DNA of 64,000 nucleotides from Paenibacillus macerans (lineage in GTDB: Bacteria > Bacillota > Bacilli > Paenibacillales > Paenibacillaceae), in assembly GCF_900454495.1 (NCBI RefSeq), contig NZ_UGSI01000001.1, forward strand, positions 2,604,001 to 2,668,000, written 5' to 3'. Positions within the stretch are counted from its first letter, which is position 1. Each line of letters starts with the position of its first letter. Shown one piece after another: positions 35,194 to 43,172 of the stretch. The notes beneath the pieces were generated by a model. That model was not told where the DNA came from, searched no databases, and saw only the letters and a program-made list of their open reading frames with translations. Position numbers and translations under genes: made by a program.

Positions 35194-35577
35194 TTATTTC
35201 TGACCGTCGTCTTCCACATAAATAATGCCATTCTCATGATGCACACAATTGACGTAAGAGCAGCTCAGCAGCGCGGGTTTGCCCTCGACCAAGAGGTCCG
35301 GCTTGCCGTTTACCCACTCCATATGCACCTCCGGCTCACACGGCTTGTCTCTCGCATCGCAGACCCCGAAGGTGGAAATATTATCGTCGACCTTGCTGTC
35401 GGCCACATTCATCAGCGGCTGGCCTTTGATATACATGCCGTGGCATGTAGGTAAATTCAGCATGTTCGGATGACTGCCGCACGCGCAACGCAGCATCGCT
35501 CCACGCACCACGTAGCTGAACTCCTCGCTGGCCCCTTCCTGCACGACGGTGCGTGCCATTTTTGCAGATACCATCAT
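35194..35577 (-). CDS. PAAR-like DUF4280 protein
   Basis: 127 residues. It starts at an ATGA overlap with the upstream gene. Conserved features are YVVRGAMLRCACGSHPNMLNL near residues 20-45, the cysteine pairs CDARDKPC and LSCSYVNCVHH, and NVADSK. The DUF4280 family is regarded as PAAR-like: it caps a VgrG spike with a metal-bound tip and carries the effector. It lies directly before the VgrG-Rhs gene (17 bases), so it is probably the tip for this toxin. Confidence 0.85.
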   Translation of the reverse strand: MMVSAKMARTVVQEGASEEFSYVVRGAMLRCACGSHPNMLNLPTCHGMYIKGQPLMNVADSKVDDNISTFGVCDARDKPCEPEVHMEWVNGKPDLLVEGKPALLSCSYVNCVHHENGIIYVEDDGQK

Positions 35578-36104
35578 TTAGCCCCCTTCTGGTTCCTTAA
35601 GATGTCCAATCCACCGTCCACTTCCACCGGAATCAAACGCAGCCCCGTATAAGCCCGGCGCAGCAGGCTTTCGGCTACGTCCAGATGGACAACCACATGC
35701 CCTTCCGCGCAAAACAACCGCTCCCGCCGCAGCCGATTTCCGTCCAGGACCAACGCGGTCACCCTGCCGAACTGATCGCGCTTGCTTTTTTTCGATAACA
35801 CATCCCGTTCTTTCGGTTCCAAAAACCAGTACAGCTCTTGCCGCTTTGCTTCTTTTGCCGTTAGAATAACGGAAGTCCAGCCCAAGCCGAATTCATATAA
35901 TTCCAGCAGTTGCTTCATCCGGTTGGACACCAGACGCCGTGGCCCCTCCACGTAATCGATAAACTCGACTTCCGCTTCCTCCCGGACATACAAACTGTTG
36001 TATTCCTGCCCACCGTTACCGCTGCCGCTATCGCTATCCCGCTGGCCGCCGATCACCAGCAGCGGCTTGCTCCGTTCATCCTGCTCCAGTAAAAAATAAT
36101 GCAT
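35574..36104 (-). CDS. Unknown soluble protein of the VgrG-Rhs operon (Imm11-like)
   Basis: 176 residues from the ATG at 36104; a GTG at 36110 is equally possible. Soluble alpha/beta sequence with a Gly/Ser-rich insertion (SDSGSGNGGQE), VEFIDYVEGPRRLVSNRMKQLLELY, and repeated RRxRLF motifs. The segment around VSNRMKQLLE resembles DUF1629/Imm11-like proteins found with polymorphic toxins. Placed between the pentapeptide protein and the PAAR-like protein, it may be an adaptor or second immunity protein. The family call is weak. Confidence 0.55.
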   Translation of the reverse strand: MHYFLLEQDERSKPLLVIGGQRDSDSGSGNGGQEYNSLYVREEAEVEFIDYVEGPRRLVSNRMKQLLELYEFGLGWTSVILTAKEAKRQELYWFLEPKERDVLSKKSKRDQFGRVTALVLDGNRLRRERLFCAEGHVVVHLDVAESLLRRAYTGLRLIPVEVDGGLDILRNQKGAK

Positions 36105-36119
36105 AGCCACCTTCCCTTC

Positions 36120-37232
36120 TTATCCCCCAGCCGGTACGGGAACGCCGTTTTCGTCTTCCTCCATCCAGATGATGCTGCGCTTTTGCTCCTCGCTGAGCTG
36201 CCATTTCATGGAATCTTGTTTCATCACCGTAACCCCGGCTAAATTTGCGCCCTGAAAATCAGCCCCGCCCAAATCGGCATACAGCAGGCTCGCTCCCTCC
36301 AGGTTGGCATCGTTAAACCGGACGCCGCCAAACCCCAGCACCATCCCCTCGTGGATAAACCGTTCCCCGCCCACAGCTTCCGTAAACCGGGCACCGCGCA
36401 GATCGCTTCCGCTGAAATCGGCATCGTACAGCAAACTTTGGCTTAAGTCGGCGCCACTCAGGTTGCTGCCGCTAAAATCGGTGCCGATACAGACGCTTCG
36501 CTGCAACCGCGAACCGCTAAAATCGCTCCCCGTGCAGTGGCTGTAGCGCAGATCGATGTCTTCATAACTCCCTCCGCTCAAATTCAATCCACGGAAGTCG
36601 CTGTTCATATAAACATTCGGCAATTTTTGCTCCAGCCAGCGCTTCAGGACCGCCGCATCCTTCTCCGAAACGTCTTCCATCCAAATCTGTTCACTGAAGT
36701 CCTTATACTCCCCGGTGCGGAATCTAAGCACATCGGCCCGCTCCACCAGCCGGAATTCCGGCAGGTCTAGCAGCCGCGGCACAATCCGCCGTATCCACTC
36801 TCTTACAAACTGGTGAAGAACCGCGATCTCCCGCAGCAGGATCGCATCCTGGTCCAGCTCAGGCATAATTCTGAGCAGTTTTTTACGCAATTCTTGCTTA
36901 AAGTCCTGTAAAAACAAGTGCAACCAAGGCAGTTCAACCAGCTCCATACACTCGCTTCGGTCCACATACCAGCGGTCATCGTAAGCTTCCAGGCTGTAAA
37001 CCAGCTTCCCCTGCAGCAGCCAGGACCGCAAATAAGAAAAATGAATAAAGGCGATTCCAGCTTTCGTCCCGCCTACCTGCTGCTCGCGGATACGCAAGCA
37101 GAGCTTGCGAAACGCTTCGATCAGCTCGGCGGAATGCGGCTCCATCATCCCGCTGCGCCAAATCCCGTCGGCTTTAAGCAGCAGCGCGTCCCGCAGTGCG
37201 GCAATCTCCTGTTCTACTACCGGATCCGTCAA
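36120..37232 (-). CDS. Pentapeptide-repeat protein
   Basis: 370 residues, TTG start with GGGGGGAAG upstream. The N-terminal 200 residues are helical and charged. About 205-345 consists of A/S-D/N-L/F-x-x repeats (DFRGLNLSGG, SDFSGSNLSGADLSQ, ADLGGADFQGANLAG) that fold as a right-handed quadrilateral beta-helix. Such proteins are frequent partners in VgrG effector clusters of both Gram types, possibly as adaptors that bind the spike or the effector. A direct function is not known. Confidence 0.8.
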   Translation of the reverse strand: MTDPVVEQEIAALRDALLLKADGIWRSGMMEPHSAELIEAFRKLCLRIREQQVGGTKAGIAFIHFSYLRSWLLQGKLVYSLEAYDDRWYVDRSECMELVELPWLHLFLQDFKQELRKKLLRIMPELDQDAILLREIAVLHQFVREWIRRIVPRLLDLPEFRLVERADVLRFRTGEYKDFSEQIWMEDVSEKDAAVLKRWLEQKLPNVYMNSDFRGLNLSGGSYEDIDLRYSHCTGSDFSGSRLQRSVCIGTDFSGSNLSGADLSQSLLYDADFSGSDLRGARFTEAVGGERFIHEGMVLGFGGVRFNDANLEGASLLYADLGGADFQGANLAGVTVMKQDSMKWQLSEEQKRSIIWMEEDENGVPVPAGG

Positions 37233-37248
37233 GCTCTTCCCCCCTGTC

Positions 37249-38748
37249 CTAATTGTTTCGCACCTGATTTCCTTTCAGCACGACATCGTTTTCGATCACC
37301 AGCGAGCTGTCCTTGCAGCTCATCTCCACCTTCTCGCTCGCCGCCAGCGTAATGTTCTTTGACTGCAAAATCACATTTTCTGTCGCGGTCACTTTAATAT
37401 CCTTGCTGCTGGTCAAGGTGATGCCGTTCTCATCCTCCAGCAGAATCGATACACCGTCCCCGGAAATCATAATGTAATCCGGTGCCAGCACGATCATTTT
37501 TCCGTTCTTCGTCTTGAGCGTTTTGATTTCCGGGTCCTGCATCGGATCGCTGCCTCCCGCGCCGGCCGAACCGCCAGAGCCGCTAGTCCCCGCTCTCGCC
37601 GCGCCTACGCCCGAACCGGCTGCTCCACCACCCGAAGCGCCGCCGCCGGAACTTCCGGATTTCGCCACTGAACTGGTGGCAAAGGCGTCCTTCTCCTCAT
37701 GCGTCGGAAAATAAATCCGCACATTATCCCCCTGCTCTGGCATGAAGTACCATCCGGCATTGTCCGCAGATGCGTAAATCGTCGAGTACGGTAGCCAGCA
37801 GGCCGTTCCTTCATCCTGAGCTGAATCCATGTTCAGATGTACCTTGACCGTATCCTTGCTTACGGCGAGGACTTGCCCCTGGACCGAAGCACCGACGATC
37901 ATGGTGTTATACTGTTTCGGGATCACCAACCCGCCTTCTCTGGCTAACGTATATCTGCGTTTTAAAACCCCTTGTTCCAGGACCATCCCGACCTGGCTCA
38001 CAAGCAGCTTTTTCCCGTTAAACTCCACCTCATGCCCGACATCCAGCACCTGCGGCGACTCCACTTCATAGAACACAAAATCATGCTGCGAGACCCCTGG
38101 AATACGGGCACGCTGCGCCTGCTGATACAGGTCCATCCGTTTTTGAACGCGGTAATTGTGCACGGTCAGCTTGCCTTTGCTGCCGAGCTCGGGCAGCCCG
38201 ACATAACACAAGATCCGCTCATCCATGGCAGCGGGGACAATCCCCGTATGAAAATGCGAAGCCAGCCGCTTAAGCAGTTGCCAATCGCTTTCTTGATACT
38301 GCAAAATCATGCTCTCCAGCGAGGACCCGTTCGACGCGTAATCGATTAAGTCCGCCTGGGGATAGGCGCCGATGACTTGATTCATCAAGGACCGGTAGGC
38401 CAAACCGATTTGCTGAAAAGACCGGTCCACCGGCTGTAAGTCCAGCTTATAGGTGTTTGACACCGCATCCACGGAAATGAAGTGCACCCCTTGAGCCATC
38501 TGGATTTCAACATCCAGAATCATGCCGTGGAACAGCGTCACCCGCTTGCCTTGCTCATCGACCTCCTTCACCACGATCTCCGTCTGCGCGTCAGCCATTT
38601 GCACGTAACTGTCTTTACGGCTCTCCGGAACGATCCCTTTAAACGTCAGTTTGACATGCTCGTTCATCCGCTTGTCGATCTTCAGTTCCTGCAACCGCTC
38701 CAGCTCAAACGGTTCGATCACAATGTACGAATTCAGCGTCTGTTCCAT
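37249..38748 (-). CDS. vgrG: VgrG/Pvc8-like contractile injection spike protein
   Basis: 499 residues, ATG with GGGAGGGAT upstream. The N-terminal half contains the gp27-like phage_GPD region with LESMILQYQESDWQLLKRLASHFH. A gp5-like OB-fold region follows (VKVHLNMDSAQDEGTACWLPYSTIYA, PEQGDNVRIYFP). A Ser/Gly/Ala-rich linker (about 350-400) precedes a beta-helical tail of repeats (VTATENVILQSKNITLAASEKVEMSC). It is the trimeric spike of a contractile machine. Sheath, tube and baseplate genes are not in the window, so the machine must be encoded elsewhere. Confidence 0.88.
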   Translation of the reverse strand: MEQTLNSYIVIEPFELERLQELKIDKRMNEHVKLTFKGIVPESRKDSYVQMADAQTEIVVKEVDEQGKRVTLFHGMILDVEIQMAQGVHFISVDAVSNTYKLDLQPVDRSFQQIGLAYRSLMNQVIGAYPQADLIDYASNGSSLESMILQYQESDWQLLKRLASHFHTGIVPAAMDERILCYVGLPELGSKGKLTVHNYRVQKRMDLYQQAQRARIPGVSQHDFVFYEVESPQVLDVGHEVEFNGKKLLVSQVGMVLEQGVLKRRYTLAREGGLVIPKQYNTMIVGASVQGQVLAVSKDTVKVHLNMDSAQDEGTACWLPYSTIYASADNAGWYFMPEQGDNVRIYFPTHEEKDAFATSSVAKSGSSGGGASGGGAAGSGVGAARAGTSGSGGSAGAGGSDPMQDPEIKTLKTKNGKMIVLAPDYIMISGDGVSILLEDENGITLTSSKDIKVTATENVILQSKNITLAASEKVEMSCKDSSLVIENDVVLKGNQVRNN

Positions 38749-38751
38749 GCC

Positions 38752-39453
38752 TTATCCCTCCCCTTTGTGTTCCTGGCCAATCACCTGTAAGGATGCCATC
38801 ATACCGTGGGCGATCGGACGCCATAACTTCATCTCTTTTTCCATGCAATTCACCCCGAAGAAAAGCCCTTTTTCTTCCCAGGCCATAAAAAAAGTCAAGT
38901 TATAAATGTTCCCGTCCATCGCCGGGGAAACAAACTCGTAATATCCGGCCCGTTTTTTGCCCTGTTGTTCCGTCTGCACGGGTCGTCCCTGGGAATGCTG
39001 TCCTGCTTCCGGTTCAACCTCGCCCAACGCAAACACCCCGTTGGACAACCAGGAGGCATTGGGCTGCATGCGTTTCAGCATCTTCAGCAATTCCGCCTGA
39101 TACACCTCCATCTCATCGTCAAACAGCCGATTCTCCGTAGGATTGACCGTCACATTGACCGTCAGGGTATCATTGGTGTAAATCAGCTTGGGACGCCGTT
39201 CGGACGGGTATTTGATTTTCGCATAGGCCTCTGGCATTTCGCTAAAAGACACCGGCAAACGCAAGGCTACCTGCCCCGGGACCACCTCCGTTACAGTAAA
39301 CTCAATGCTTTCCTTTTCAAGTTCCAGCTCCCCGGCAAGAACCGCTCTTGTTACCTCCGGAATGGAAAGCCGATTCTCCCGAACCCGTTCTTGTTCCTGC
39401 TGTTCTTCCTCCTGAATCATCCTCAGAAACTGCTCATCGATAAAGTTGGTCAT
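38752..39453 (-). CDS. DUF1795/Eag-like candidate effector chaperone
   Basis: 233 residues, ATG behind AAGAGGTG; first gene of the VgrG operon. After a Glu/Gln-rich N terminus the sequence reads as a beta-alpha-beta domain: ALRLPVSFSEMPEAYAKIKYP, RPKLIYTNDTLTVNVTVNPTE, then YYEFVSPAMDGNIYNLTFFM and LFFGVNCMEKEMKLW. This order resembles DUF1795/DcrB proteins such as the Eag chaperones of T6SS, which shield hydrophobic helices of Rhs effectors. The VgrG-Rhs protein here has such a hydrophobic region. The assignment is by pattern and context only. Confidence 0.55.
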   Translation of the reverse strand: MTNFIDEQFLRMIQEEEQQEQERVRENRLSIPEVTRAVLAGELELEKESIEFTVTEVVPGQVALRLPVSFSEMPEAYAKIKYPSERRPKLIYTNDTLTVNVTVNPTENRLFDDEMEVYQAELLKMLKRMQPNASWLSNGVFALGEVEPEAGQHSQGRPVQTEQQGKKRAGYYEFVSPAMDGNIYNLTFFMAWEEKGLFFGVNCMEKEMKLWRPIAHGMMASLQVIGQEHKGEG

Positions 39454-39734
39454 TTAAGCACCTCTTTCGCCATATGTACTCGCTTAAGACCTAACAACTT
39501 CCGCCGCTCCCCCCAGCCAACACCCCGACAGTTACAAAAAACAGCGACCCCATCCCGATAAAACCGTCGAGAAAGCAATCGCTGTCTAAGCTGCGCAGGT
39601 ACGTCCTTTCTTGCACTAACCGTTGGAGATGTATAGGATAAAGGAATGACAAAACCCTTTCTTATGTATATCGGTATAAACTTCCATTTGTTTTACACCG
39701 ATCTCCGTAATTTGGGGTAATTTTCAAGCGGGCA

Positions 39735-39773
39735 TAAAAAAAGAAACCGGCCCCCTTCCGGGTTCCGGTCTCC
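39735..39773 (-). terminator. Intrinsic terminator of the Rap/Phr-like operon
   Basis: GC-rich hairpin (GACCGGaaCCC / GGGgcCGGTTTC type) followed on the minus strand by TTTCTTTTTTTATG, about 20 bases after the tiny exported-peptide gene. Confidence 0.88.
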
Positions 39774-39794
39774 AGTGAAAGCTATCCAGCCAGC

Positions 39795-39911
39795 TTAATG
39801 TTCCAACCCATGATTTGCAGTTATTGTTCCGGGCGTACTCGGTACAACAGGTGCTACGACAACACTAATTAATCCCAATACGACGACCATCGAAAAAAAT
39901 GCCTTTTTCAT
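39795..39911 (-). CDS. Phr-like exported signalling peptide precursor (38 residues)
   Basis: ATG at 39911, stop at 39795. It reads MKKAFFSMVVVLGLISVVVA then a polar tail of 18 residues ending in TANHGLEH. The start lies 47 bases inside the 3' end of the TPR receptor gene (39865-40707), the hallmark arrangement of Rap-Phr and related receptor/peptide pairs. The ribosome site is AGGAGG-like within the receptor gene. The precursor would be exported by Sec, trimmed outside, and its C-terminal few residues re-imported to bind the receptor. Terminator follows. Confidence 0.78.
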   Translation of the reverse strand: MKKAFFSMVVVLGLISVVVAPVVPSTPGTITANHGLEH

Positions 39912-40707
39912 TGCTTAATTCCTCCTTGAGAGTTTCATTCATGAAAACAATGTACCGCTTTTGCTGATCTTCGTTGGCATGTTCTCTAAATGACTCAAAC
40001 AGAGCAGTAAACTTTTTGAACGCTACTGTGTCTTTTAGTATATCAGATAATTCCAAACCTTGAAATGTTTTGTCTATTGCAACACTGTATTGCTGACGAA
40101 CAAAGTAATACAGCGATAATCTATAGAATACTTTCATCAGGTATAATGCTCGCCGTTGTTTGTAATATTCGATTGCCTTATTTATATCGTTTTCAAAAGA
40201 TTCTAATATCTCTTCAACATCGAAATTATGTTTTATTGCTGCTTCGGTAATGTTAAGTAATCCTGGCATCAACTCATCAATTCTAGATTCTCTCAGGAAT
40301 TGAACATATGGATCCAGATATTCTAAATTGCCTTGAAGCACGTTTACAGCGAACATGTTTGCTTTGGCGAACATTTTAAAAAAATTAATTTCTTCGCGGG
40401 CTTCCTTGCTTCCGTCATCTAACCAGGATAGATCGCTGTACTTCTCGATAAGGGCCTTTGCTTCTTTATATAGCCCCTTATTCTGCAGCGCAACGCCTTT
40501 TGCCAGTTGGCTAAATCCAAAATAATAGATTGGATGCCTGTCATAGGTTTTGTGTTTGGTTGTTTTTTCCTCTTCAAGTCCTAGTGCAGACAAGTGAAGC
40601 TTATTCGCTATTTCGATCATCTTGTCCCAATCTTCCAGGGCATATGTGGCTTTTAACAGATCAACCAGGGAATCGATTTTCAAATCATCCAGGCGTAATT
40701 CACTCAC
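39865..40707 (-). CDS. HTH-less TPR receptor (Rap-like, RRNPP-related)
   Basis: 280 residues, GTG start with GGAGGT. All-helical TPR-type sequence with no DNA-binding domain. Segments YSDLSWLDD, ELMPGLLNITEAAIKHNFDVEEILESF and LSLYYFVRQQYSVAIDKTFQGLELS match the C-terminal TPR part of the HTH-bearing receptor at 46775 (YSDLEWVEE, EVLPGLFNIIEAAN, ILERF). It has its own promoter (40744-40772) and ribosome site, so it is not a simple truncation. Without HTH it should act by binding a protein, as Rap proteins do, with activity controlled by the peptide encoded at its 3' end. Confidence 0.78.
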   Translation of the reverse strand: MSELRLDDLKIDSLVDLLKATYALEDWDKMIEIANKLHLSALGLEEEKTTKHKTYDRHPIYYFGFSQLAKGVALQNKGLYKEAKALIEKYSDLSWLDDGSKEAREEINFFKMFAKANMFAVNVLQGNLEYLDPYVQFLRESRIDELMPGLLNITEAAIKHNFDVEEILESFENDINKAIEYYKQRRALYLMKVFYRLSLYYFVRQQYSVAIDKTFQGLELSDILKDTVAFKKFTALFESFREHANEDQQKRYIVFMNETLKEELSNEKGIFFDGRRIGIN

Positions 40708-40743
40708 TGAAATTACCTCCTACCCCATTTTATTCCTAAAAAT

Positions 40744-40772
40744 AATATAAGGCATAATTTACCTGCAGTCAA
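40744..40772 (-). promoter_or_regulatory. Sigma-A-type promoter for the Rap-like receptor and peptide
   Basis: On the minus strand TTGACT (40772-40767) and TATATT (40749-40744) with a 17-base spacer. The predicted transcript start is about 30 bases before the GTG. Confidence 0.72.
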
Positions 40773-41258
40773 TTAAAGTGTCCTGAAATGTATAATTTTA
40801 ACACTAAAGATGTTTTATGAACTTTAGGTCACACTCTCTCCCTAGTCGTTCATGGAATAAGCTACTTAACGATTGATTACCCAGTTCCATTTACATCATC
40901 CATATCGCAGTTTTTTGATCTTTTCTCGATGAATTATGCAATCGACCAAGAGAACCTGTAATAAGCAACTGTACCAAAAAATAAAAATATCCTTCTGGCG
41001 AATAGTACTGCACAATTGGATCTGGTATCCCTCCCCTAATAGAACAAAACAGGAAAATTGTTTATTCTATATAGATTTGGCTAACAATTTGGATAAGAAC
41101 CTTGGTTGTATTAACATATGATTTTCGTAAAAAAAATGGAGGTCTATGGAAAATTATACCTAACCATTCCTAAAACATCAATCTTATTTATTAATTTGAC
41201 TCTATAAGGCCTCCAACTTAAAGCATTCCATCGTCTACACTGACTAAGAGGTGTAGTT
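40773..41258. other. AT-rich intergenic region between receptor and XRE regulator
   Basis: About 490 bases with no supported gene. A plus-strand frame at 40936-41121 has no ribosome site or recognisable sequence. The region must contain the start signals of the XRE gene at 41259. Confidence 0.5.
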
Positions 41259-41597
41259 ATGTTAAATATAATGCAACATATCGGTGCAAAAATCCGCTTA
41301 TACCGTTTGGCCAAGCATTTGACTCAGGAACAATTAGCAGATTGCATTGGCTCAACAGGCACATACATAGGGCGGTTAGAACGCGGAGAAAAAAATGTAC
41401 GAATCCAAACGCTTGTTAAAATCGCTGAAGCACTTGATATCAGCATATTTGCGCTACTCGAAAACGATCATGAAGAGTATCTTTACCAGAAAAAGTGGGT
41501 CTGGGATAGCTTAACACTCATGCTCCAACAAAGCGATGCTAAGCAAAAGATGATTTATCATGTAATTCATGCAATAGTGAATGAGGAAAATAATTAG
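41259..41597 (+). CDS. XRE-family HTH regulator
   Basis: 112 residues, ATG with AGAGGTG upstream. The N-terminal HTH_3 domain (about 8-68) reads IGAKIRLYRLAKHLTQEQLA, then GSTGTYIGRLERGEKNVRIQTL and IAEALDISIFALLE. The short C-terminal tail is helical. It is a typical SinR-like/plasmid-type repressor. Standing alone between the peptide receptor and small unknown genes, its target is not evident. Confidence 0.85.
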   Translation: MLNIMQHIGAKIRLYRLAKHLTQEQLADCIGSTGTYIGRLERGEKNVRIQTLVKIAEALDISIFALLENDHEEYLYQKKWVWDSLTLMLQQSDAKQKMIYHVIHAIVNEENN

Positions 41598-41710
41598 CCC
41601 CTACTCATTCACCTATACTTATCATATCAACTCCGCTTTCACCGTCTTCTTTTTCTGCCGCGGCCGCATGTCCATAAGACTGAGATTCATTCCTGATCCT
41701 TTTCTACAGA

Positions 41711-41738
41711 AAAAGACGTGTTTCTTAGCACGTCTTTT
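41711..41738. terminator. Hairpin with perfect 10-bp stem
   Basis: AAAAGACGTG / CACGTCTTTT with an 8-base loop. It follows the stop of a minus-strand gene remnant by a few bases, and also lies about 110 bases after the XRE gene, so it may end transcription from both sides. Confidence 0.75.
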
Positions 41739-41742
41739 CGAA

Positions 41743-41892
41743 CTAGTAGAACAATCCTGAAAGCGGTCCGACCTGAAGGAGGCTTTCCGCTTCGCTACAG
41801 AAAGCAAAGTCGTGCCGATCATAAGCAAAACTCCTGTTGGCAAGTTTCTCATTAATTGTTATTTCTTTTCCATTAATTTTCCATGTGTTAGG
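41743..41892 (-). pseudogene. 3' remnant of an unknown minus-strand gene
   Basis: A minus-strand frame without start reads INGKEITINEKLANRSFAYD, continues with FAFCSEAESLLQVGPLSGLFY and stops at 41743, right before the 10-bp-stem terminator. This stop-then-terminator pattern suggests the genuine end of a lost gene whose 5' part is deleted. No family recognised. Confidence 0.4.
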
Positions 41893-41937
41893 TCATCACG
41901 GAGGTATGTAGAACGAAGGCTTTAAAATTTTTATAGA

Positions 41938-41969
41938 GAAAAAAAAAGACCAGTTCATAAGCTGGTCCT
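41938..41969 (-). terminator. Intrinsic terminator downstream of the 42.1-42.5 kb genes
   Basis: GACCAG / CTGGTC hairpin followed on the minus strand by a run of nine T. Confidence 0.75.
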
Positions 41970-42072
41970 CTTAATTTTATGACATCATTTTATCTTAATA
42001 AATTCTTTGTTGATCACATCATTATTTTATAGAAGGGTTTAATAATGAATCAGATCCCAACTTGATTTAATT

Positions 42073-42384
42073 CTAAAAATATTTACCTTGGCTTAGTTGG
42101 GGTATAAAAAGGTTTATTGTTTCTTCGCGAAACTTTTTTAATGCCAAATTTTTTCCTTCCCCTAACCAGTAATCAGGCTCGGCTAAAATTTGATTTAATT
42201 CATCAATTATCATTTCCGCGTATGCTTCTGAATTTCTCTCCTTGCTAATAACTCTTCTCAAAATATTACCCTGACGACTAGTAAGATTATCTAAACTTCC
42301 AGTTTTAATATCTAATGGATGTCTAAATTCAGCTTGATATAAACCGGTTTGGCTTAACTTTTTAGTAGCTCGATATTTCCACAA
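42073..42384 (-). CDS. Unknown small soluble protein (103 residues)
   Basis: Helical, charged protein: LDNLTSRQGNILRRVISKER, EAYAEMIIDELNQILAEPDY, FREETINLFIPQL. The start is uncertain: the ATG at 42384 overlaps the upstream small gene by 31 bases and has only a weak ribosome site, so translation may be coupled to the upstream frame. A strong terminator lies about 100 bases downstream. No family recognised. Confidence 0.55.
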   Translation of the reverse strand: MWKYRATKKLSQTGLYQAEFRHPLDIKTGSLDNLTSRQGNILRRVISKERNSEAYAEMIIDELNQILAEPDYWLGEGKNLALKKFREETINLFIPQLSQGKYF

Positions 42385-42524
42385 TTTTTTTGTGGAAAAT
42401 TTTCCTTAATGCCTTCGATAATTTTATAACAATTAGCTCCAGTATCGCCTTCAAAATAAATATCTTCGAGTATTCGATCGTATTTCGGATTGCCTTCAGG
42501 ATATAAACCGCAAATAATACACAT
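42354..42524 (-). CDS. Unknown small protein (56 residues) with Cys pair
   Basis: ATG at 42524, stop at 42354. Reads MCIICGLYPEGNPKYDRILE, then DIYFEGDTGANCYKIIEGIK and a polar end. The composition is more protein-like than the overlapping longer frame at 42362-42607, which is hydrophobic noise, so I prefer this frame. The CxxC at the start could bind metal. It is probably co-transcribed with the 103-residue gene that it overlaps. No ribosome site is clear. Confidence 0.42.
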   Translation of the reverse strand: MCIICGLYPEGNPKYDRILEDIYFEGDTGANCYKIIEGIKENFPQKNCGNIELLKS

Positions 42525-42644
42525 GAGTCTGAATCAGAATATGGAAATCTGTATCCCCATGTCAAACAGATTATATGCTTATATTTTGTACCCATAAAAC
42601 ACCTCACTATTAGAATGGCTTTAACTCTTTGGGAACCACAAGCT

Positions 42645-42827
42645 CTATCTAAAGTATAAGAAAAGAAGAAGTCCTACAATGATGACTATGGTAGTCAAAT
42701 AACCGCCCTTTGCTAAGGCGTTCCAATCACCGATCTCAGCACGATTCATCGAATCAGCAAAATTGATGAAAGGCTTACGTTTATACTCTTCAAACTTATT
42801 TTTTTCTTGTTTTTCCCATTTGTCCAT
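42645..42827 (-). CDS. Small single-pass membrane protein (DUF6366-like)
   Basis: 60 residues from the ATG at 42827, with GGGGGGAG just upstream; a longer start at 42869 lacks a site. Charged N-terminal half (DKWEKQEKNKFEEYKRKPFI), a FADSMNRAEIGDWNALAKGG linker, and a C-terminal helix ending in LLLFLYFR. This plan, with a NF-D/N-x-x-NRA-x-x-GD motif before a terminal helix, is that of DUF6366 proteins of Bacilli. Function unknown. Confidence 0.7.
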   Translation of the reverse strand: MDKWEKQEKNKFEEYKRKPFINFADSMNRAEIGDWNALAKGGYLTTIVIIVGLLLFLYFR

Positions 42828-42834
42828 TGCACTC

Positions 42835-43030
42835 CCCCCCATAATCTTGTGTGCTCTTGTCATAGACAACTCTAATTCTTGTTGGTGTCCCCACTTCGGG
42901 TTTGGAACCTTCTTTTTGCATATTCTCTTACTGCCATAATCACAAATACTGTCCCTTCTGGTGTAGGCACCGATTGTTTAACCTTTGCTTGGCTACCCAC
43001 GTCAAATATCTTGCCAATGCTCAGAAAAAA
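42835..43030 (-). pseudogene. Frameshifted remnant of an unknown protein
   Basis: The minus strand reads GKIFDVGSQAKVKQSVPTPE then GTVFVIMAVREYAK in one frame. It then continues after a one-base shift as EGSKPEVGTPTRIRVVYDKS and TQDYGGECNGQ. The two pieces join smoothly in sense, which suggests one coding sequence broken by a frameshift. Start and end are lost; the DUF6366-like gene follows directly. Confidence 0.4.
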
Positions 43031-43119
43031 ATCCTTTGTTCAAAATACTACCTATTTACAAGTTATAAACCGTTTGGTATATATTTGTAAATATAATTAT
43101 TTATTTTGGAGGATTCATT

Positions 43120-43172
43120 ATGAAGGACTCAATTGAAATCTACGCTCCTATACGTAAATGGGAAGACCTTCG
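43120..43172 (+). other. Ribosome site and truncated gene start
   Basis: TTTTGGAGGATTCATT precedes an ATG at 43120, opening MKDSIEIYAPIRKWEDLRYC and then running antisense into the 3' end of the next minus-strand gene. The strong site and sensible first 20 residues suggest the 5' stub of a gene cut off by a rearrangement. Confidence 0.35.

Noticed and set aside
28849..39453. Complete type VI secretion system
   Set aside because: Only spike, tip, effector and accessory genes are present; no sheath, tube, baseplate or membrane-complex genes.
40936..41121. 61-codon plus-strand frame
   Set aside because: No ribosome site, AT-rich, no similarity I can see; left as intergenic.
42362..42607. 81-codon minus-strand frame
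   Set aside because: Hydrophobic low-quality sequence; the overlapping frame at 42354-42524 reads more like protein.
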